From Lachnospiraceae bacterium 10-1 (GTDB taxonomy: Bacteria; Bacillota; Clostridia; Lachnospirales; Lachnospiraceae), in assembly GCA_000403495.2 (NCBI GenBank), contig KE159799.1:1165940-1229939 (forward strand): a DNA stretch of 64,000 bases. Direction: 5' to 3'. A program made the position numbers and the translations under genes. The first letter of the stretch is position 1; each line of letters opens with the position of its first letter. Shown piece after piece: positions 60,234-64,000 of the stretch. Under the pieces are notes generated by a model, which saw only the letters and a program-made list of their open reading frames with translations, was not told the origin of the DNA and made no database searches.

Positions 60234-61790
60234 ATGAGTATTTTAAACGTAGAACACTTAACACATGGCTTTGGCGACAGAGCTATTTTTCAGGATGTAT
60301 CCTTCCGCCTTTTAAAAGGGGAACACATTGGCTTAATCGGTGCCAATGGAGAAGGAAAATCTACCTTCATGAATATTATAACGGGAAAGCTTATGCCTGA
60401 TGAAGGTAAAATAGAGTGGGCCAAAAATGTGCGTGTTGGTTACCTCGACCAGCATACTGTCTTAGAAAAAGGCATGTCCATAAGAAAAGTACTTTCTTCG
60501 GCCTTTGACTTTCTTTTTGATATGGAAAAACAAATGAATGATATCTGTGACAAAATGGGGGAAGCTTCCGAAGAAGAACTGGAAAATTACATGGAAGATC
60601 TGGGCACCATTCAGGATCTTCTCACTGTACATGACTTTTATTTGATCGATTCCAAAGTTGAAGAGGTAGCCAAAGCTCTCGGTCTTACCGATCTTGGCCT
60701 GGAAAAAGACGTAACTGACTTAAGCGGCGGTCAGCGCACCAAAGTGCTTTTAGGCAAACTGCTTTTGGAAAAACCTGACATCCTTCTTCTTGACGAACCT
60801 ACCAACTATCTGGATGCAGAGCATATTGAATGGCTGAAACGATATTTAAATGATTATGAAAATGCTTTTATATTGATCTCCCATGATATTCCTTTTTTAA
60901 ACAGTGTAATCAATCTGATTTATCACATGGATAATCAGGAATTAAACCGCTATCCCGGCGACTATGACAAATTTCAGGAAGTTTATGCCATGAAAAAAGC
61001 GCAGCTACAGGCAGCCTACAATAAACAACAAAAGGAAATTGCAGATCTGAAAGACTTTGTTGCAAGAAATAAAGCAAGAGTTTCCACCCGCAACATGGCT
61101 ATGTCCCGTCAGAAAAAGCTGGACAAAATGGATGTGATAGAACTGGCAGGTGAAAAGCCAAAACCAGAATTTTATTTTAAAGAGGCAAGAACTCCCGGAC
61201 GATATATTTTCAAGTCTAATGATTTGATCATTGGCTATGATGAGCCCCTTTCTTCCCCCTTAAATCTGGAAATGGAACGGGGAGAAAAAATTGTTCTTAC
61301 CGGTGCTAACGGAATTGGAAAAACTACTCTTTTAAAAAGCATTCTGGGGCTTATCCCACCCATAAGCGGCAGCGTGGAACAGGGAGATTACTTAAGCATC
61401 GGTTACTTTGAGCAGGAAATGGATCAAAATATTTCCACCTCCTGCATTGAAGAAATATGGAAAGAATTTCCCGGATTTTCCCAGTATGAAGTGCGGTCCG
61501 CTCTTGCTAAATGCGGTCTTACCACCAAACATATTGAAAGTAAAGTTAAAGTCTTAAGCGGCGGTGAGCAGGCAAAGGTCCGCCTGTGTAAACTAATTAA
61601 CAGAGCTACCAATATCCTGCTCTTAGATGAACCGACTAACCACCTGGACGTAGATGCAAAATCCGAATTAAAACGTGCCCTCAAAGAATATAAAGGCAGT
61701 ATTCTCATGGTGTGCCATGAACCGGAGTTTTATAAAGACTTAGCTACCGATGTGTGGGACTGTACCAAATGGACCACTAAAGTTTTCTAG
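60234..61790 (+). CDS. ABC-F family ATPase (ribosome-associated)
   Basis: 518 residues with two ATP-binding cassettes and no membrane helices. First Walker A GANGEGKST with signature LSGGQRTKV and Walker B ILLLDEPTNYLD; second GANGIGKTT, LSGGEQAKV and LLLDEPTNHLD. The inter-domain linker (about 240-320, KKAQLQAAYNKQQKEIADLK) is the P-site interaction arm. ABC-F proteins rescue or regulate ribosomes, and some give antibiotic resistance. The ATG 60234 begins MSILNVEHLTHGFG; upstream in-frame codons are leader. It meets metY tail to tail with a four-base overlap. Confidence 0.92.
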   Translation: MSILNVEHLTHGFGDRAIFQDVSFRLLKGEHIGLIGANGEGKSTFMNIITGKLMPDEGKIEWAKNVRVGYLDQHTVLEKGMSIRKVLSSAFDFLFDMEKQMNDICDKMGEASEEELENYMEDLGTIQDLLTVHDFYLIDSKVEEVAKALGLTDLGLEKDVTDLSGGQRTKVLLGKLLLEKPDILLLDEPTNYLDAEHIEWLKRYLNDYENAFILISHDIPFLNSVINLIYHMDNQELNRYPGDYDKFQEVYAMKKAQLQAAYNKQQKEIADLKDFVARNKARVSTRNMAMSRQKKLDKMDVIELAGEKPKPEFYFKEARTPGRYIFKSNDLIIGYDEPLSSPLNLEMERGEKIVLTGANGIGKTTLLKSILGLIPPISGSVEQGDYLSIGYFEQEMDQNISTSCIEEIWKEFPGFSQYEVRSALAKCGLTTKHIESKVKVLSGGEQAKVRLCKLINRATNILLLDEPTNHLDVDAKSELKRALKEYKGSILMVCHEPEFYKDLATDVWDCTKWTTKVF

Positions 61791-63073
61791 TTTATGGCTG
61801 CCAGTGCCTGCGCCAAATCCGCAATTAAATCCTCTTTATCCTCAAGCCCGCAGGAAATACGAATCAGTCCTGCCGGAACGCCGGCTTCCTTTAGCTGCTC
61901 TTCTGACATCTGACGGTGGGTTGTCGTGGCAGGATTTAAACAGCAGGTTCTGGCATCTGCCACATGGGTTTCGATTGCTGCCAGTTTTAAATGCTTCATA
62001 AAGGTTTCGGCAGCTTCCCGCCCTCCTTTCAATTCAAAAGACACGACACCGCAGCCTCCGTTTGGCATGTATTTTTTGGCAGTTTCATAATATTTGTTGC
62101 CTTTAAGCCCCGGATAATTTACATAAGATACTTGTGGCTGGCCACTTAAAAATTCAGCTACAGCCTGCCCGTTTTCCACATGCCGGGGCATTCTTACATG
62201 AAGAGATTCCAGTCCAAGATTTAAAATAAATGCATTTTGCGGGGATTGTACGCACCCAAGATCACGCATGAGCTGTGAAGTACACTTGGTAATAAACGCC
62301 CCTTCTTTTCCGAATTTTTCTGCATAAGTAATCCCATGATAAGATTCATCAGGCGTACAAAGGCCTGGAAACTTATCTGCATAAGCCATCCAGTCAAACT
62401 TACCTGAATCAATAATTGCACCGCCTACAGCAGCTCCATGTCCATCCATATATTTGGTGGTAGAATGGGTAACAATATCTGCTCCCCATTCAATTGGCCG
62501 GCAGTTAACAGGTGTAGGAAATGTATTGTCTACAATAAGAGGCACTCCATGCTTATGGGCTGCCTTTGCAAACTTTTCAATATCAAGTACAGTCAGTGCC
62601 GGATTTGCAATGGATTCCCCAAACACAGCTTTTGTATTTTCCTGAAAAGCTTCATCGAGCTCCTCCTTGGTACAGTCAGGAGAAACAAAGGTGACTTCAA
62701 CTCCCATTTTTGCCATAGTAACGGAAATTAAATTAAAGGTTCCTCCATATATAGATGAGGAAGATACTATATGACTCCCACATTCACAGATGTTAAAAAG
62801 AGCAAAAAAGTTAGCAGCCTGTCCTGATGAGGTAAGCATTGCTGCAGTTCCCCCTTCCAGTTCTGCTATTTTGGCCGCCACATGATCATTGGTGGGATTT
62901 TGTAATCTGGAGTAAAAATATCCGGAAGCCTCTAAATCAAACAGCTTTCCCATATCTTCACTTGTAGCATATTTAAATGTAGTAGACTGAAATATAGGTA
63001 TCTGGCGGGGTTCCCCATTCTCCGGTGTATAACCGGCCTGTACACATTTAGTATTCATTTTATAATCGCTCAT
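61787..63073 (-). CDS. metY: O-acetylhomoserine aminocarboxypropyltransferase (sulfhydrylase)
   Basis: 428 residues, a PLP enzyme of the Cys/Met metabolism family. The PLP lysine is in THSTTKYMDGHG, with SGQAANFFALF and the long MetY-type C-terminus (HVADARTCCLNPATTTHRQM). It makes homocysteine from O-acetylhomoserine and sulfide. It stands alone, with no S-box or T-box structure that I can recognise upstream. Confidence 0.95.
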   Translation of the reverse strand: MSDYKMNTKCVQAGYTPENGEPRQIPIFQSTTFKYATSEDMGKLFDLEASGYFYSRLQNPTNDHVAAKIAELEGGTAAMLTSSGQAANFFALFNICECGSHIVSSSSIYGGTFNLISVTMAKMGVEVTFVSPDCTKEELDEAFQENTKAVFGESIANPALTVLDIEKFAKAAHKHGVPLIVDNTFPTPVNCRPIEWGADIVTHSTTKYMDGHGAAVGGAIIDSGKFDWMAYADKFPGLCTPDESYHGITYAEKFGKEGAFITKCTSQLMRDLGCVQSPQNAFILNLGLESLHVRMPRHVENGQAVAEFLSGQPQVSYVNYPGLKGNKYYETAKKYMPNGGCGVVSFELKGGREAAETFMKHLKLAAIETHVADARTCCLNPATTTHRQMSEEQLKEAGVPAGLIRISCGLEDKEDLIADLAQALAAIN

Positions 63074-63173
63074 ATTTATTGTCCTTTCCCCTTGGCATTT
63101 TTACTAACAACGCTATTATAATATACCCTGCTCTTTTTTTCCAATGAAATCTATCCTTTCAAATAAATTAAAA

Positions 63174-63201
63174 GAGAGATATGGCTGCTGCCACATCTCC
63201 C
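63174..63201 (-). terminator. Terminator after etfA
   Basis: Reverse strand: GGGAGATGTGGC pairs with GCCATATCTCTC over an AGCA loop, followed by TTTTAATTT. It lies 30 bases beyond the etfA stop codon. Confidence 0.8.
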
Positions 63202-63230
63202 TTAAAAATTCATATTCTGCTTTTATCAGC

Positions 63231-64000
63231 TTATTTTGCAGCCAATTCAGCTTTTAATTTCTCTGTAAGAGCAGGAACAATCTTATTTAAATCGCCAACA
63301 ATACCATAATCAGCTACTTCGAAGATAGGAGCTGTTTCGTCTTTGTTAATTGCAATAATAACATCTGCTTCTTCCATACCTGCTACGTGCTGAATTGCTC
63401 CGGAAATACCGATTGCAAAGTATACATTCGGACGAACTGTCTTTCCGGTCTGTCCAACCTGAAGATCTTTCGGCTTCCAGCCTGCATCTACAACTGCACG
63501 GGAACAGCTTACGGTACCGCCAAGTACTTCTGCAAGATCTTCAAGAATCTTAAAGTTTTCAGGGCTTCCTACGCCACGTCCGCCGGATACCAGAATCTTT
63601 GCATCCATGATGTCTGCAACGTCTGAAACTGCCTTTACAACCTCTAAAATCTCAACATACTTATCATTAGGTGTAAATCCTGGATTAAATTCAACTACAA
63701 CTGCTTTCTTTCCTGCTTCTTTTGGTGCTTTCTGCATAACGCCCGGACGAACTGTTGCCATCTGAGGACGGAAATCAGGACATGCAATGGTAGCAATAGT
63801 ATTACCGCCAAATGCAGGACGTGTCATAAGCAGCTGATTGTGAAGCTGTTCTTTTCCGGGAACAGGATTAATCGGGAAATCCCCGATATCAAGCTGTGTA
63901 CAGTCTGCTGTTAAACCTGTATGGATTCTTGCTGATACTCTGGGGCCAAGGTCACGTCCAATTGCTGTAGCGCCAACTAAGAAGATTTCAGGCTTAAATT
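63231..64000 (-). CDS. etfA: Electron transfer flavoprotein, alpha subunit (N-terminus beyond window)
   Basis: 256 codons are visible and the frame stays open to the edge (PEIFLVGATAIGRDLGPRVS at the start of what is seen). The FAD-binding C-terminal domain is complete: ILVSGGRGVGSPENFKIL, GWKPKDLQVGQTGKTVRPNV, YFAIGISGAIQHVAGMEEAD and IAINKDETAPIF. With EtfB it passes electrons from an acyl-CoA dehydrogenase to ferredoxin or quinone, typical of butyrate-type anaerobes. The gene is probably last in its operon. Confidence 0.95.
   Translation of the reverse strand, partial: FKPEIFLVGATAIGRDLGPRVSARIHTGLTADCTQLDIGDFPINPVPGKEQLHNQLLMTRPAFGGNTIATIACPDFRPQMATVRPGVMQKAPKEAGKKAVVVEFNPGFTPNDKYVEILEVVKAVSDVADIMDAKILVSGGRGVGSPENFKILEDLAEVLGGTVSCSRAVVDAGWKPKDLQVGQTGKTVRPNVYFAIGISGAIQHVAGMEEADVIIAINKDETAPIFEVADYGIVGDLNKIVPALTEKLKAELAAK

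Noticed and set aside
1-64000. CRISPR arrays, tRNA or rRNA genes
   Set aside because: No regularly spaced identical repeats of 25-40 bp with unique spacers and no recognisable tRNA or rRNA sequence were seen on either strand.

Overview
The window is a low-GC Gram-positive chromosome segment, most likely from an anaerobic gut Lachnospiraceae (Clostridia). Supporting features are the radical-SAM/DUF4130 repair pair, rubrerythrin next to a flavin reductase-rubredoxin fusion, EtfA, an msm-type galactoside operon with AraC regulator, DinR/LexA-type SOS boxes (GAACNNNNGTTY), and a Tn4451-like mobilizable element with TnpV/TnpW proteins and a large serine recombinase. The assignment comes from recognised families, not from a database search.

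Left chromosomal arm (1-18178): the N-terminus of a Rad3/DinG-type helicase; a Crh/HPr-like protein with a cre box; an SOS-controlled block (radical SAM DNA-repair protein plus DUF4130 partner, and rarA); a chemoreceptor; a BlaI-BlaR1 pair with a perfect operator; an alpha-galactosidase and ABC sugar importer operon with divergent AraC regulator; an unknown protein with a decarboxylase-like N-terminal motif; two decayed acyltransferase genes; an HTH-AbrB regulator; and the 3' half of gltD.

Mobile element (about 18179-48982, 30.8 kb): it splits gltD (glutamate synthase small subunit) inside codons Ser-Asp, leaving a 7-bp direct repeat (ATCAGAG) at both junctions; removal would restore a 497-residue GltD. 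The right third (38.8-49.0 kb) is the mobility module: small resolvase, MobA/MobL relaxase, ParM/ParR with a roughly 32-bp-periodic repeat array, large serine recombinase, TnpW-like, sigma-like, DUF6076, LPD3-like and TnpV proteins. No mating-pore genes are present, so it should be mobilizable rather than self-conjugative.

The left two thirds (18.5-38.5 kb) is one co-directional cargo operon of 15 genes: a CFI-box protein, a small acidic protein, a transglutaminase-like protein, a VirD4/HerA-type ATPase and an apparently P-loop-less partner, a GrpE-like factor, an Hsp70, an Hsp70-vWA fusion, a J-like/zinc-ribbon/fibronectin-type scaffold, a zinc-ribbon GTPase, a GAP1-like protein, a DUF2185 immunity-like protein, a GH-E (HNH/EndoVII) nuclease-like protein, a membrane GTPase with DUF6273 tail, and a YARHG protein. 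It reads as a chaperone- and GTPase-controlled conflict (defence) system with a nuclease effector. This is the strongest candidate for an undescribed system in the window.

Right arm (48983-64000): 5' half of gltD, intact gltB, a CPBP membrane protease, a structured multi-hairpin intergenic repeat, a HAD phosphatase, an S1-domain protein, rubrerythrin and its reductase partner with a Fur/PerR-like dyad, a membrane LuxR regulator with a MotA-like partner, an ABC-F ATPase, O-acetylhomoserine sulfhydrylase, and the 3' part of etfA.
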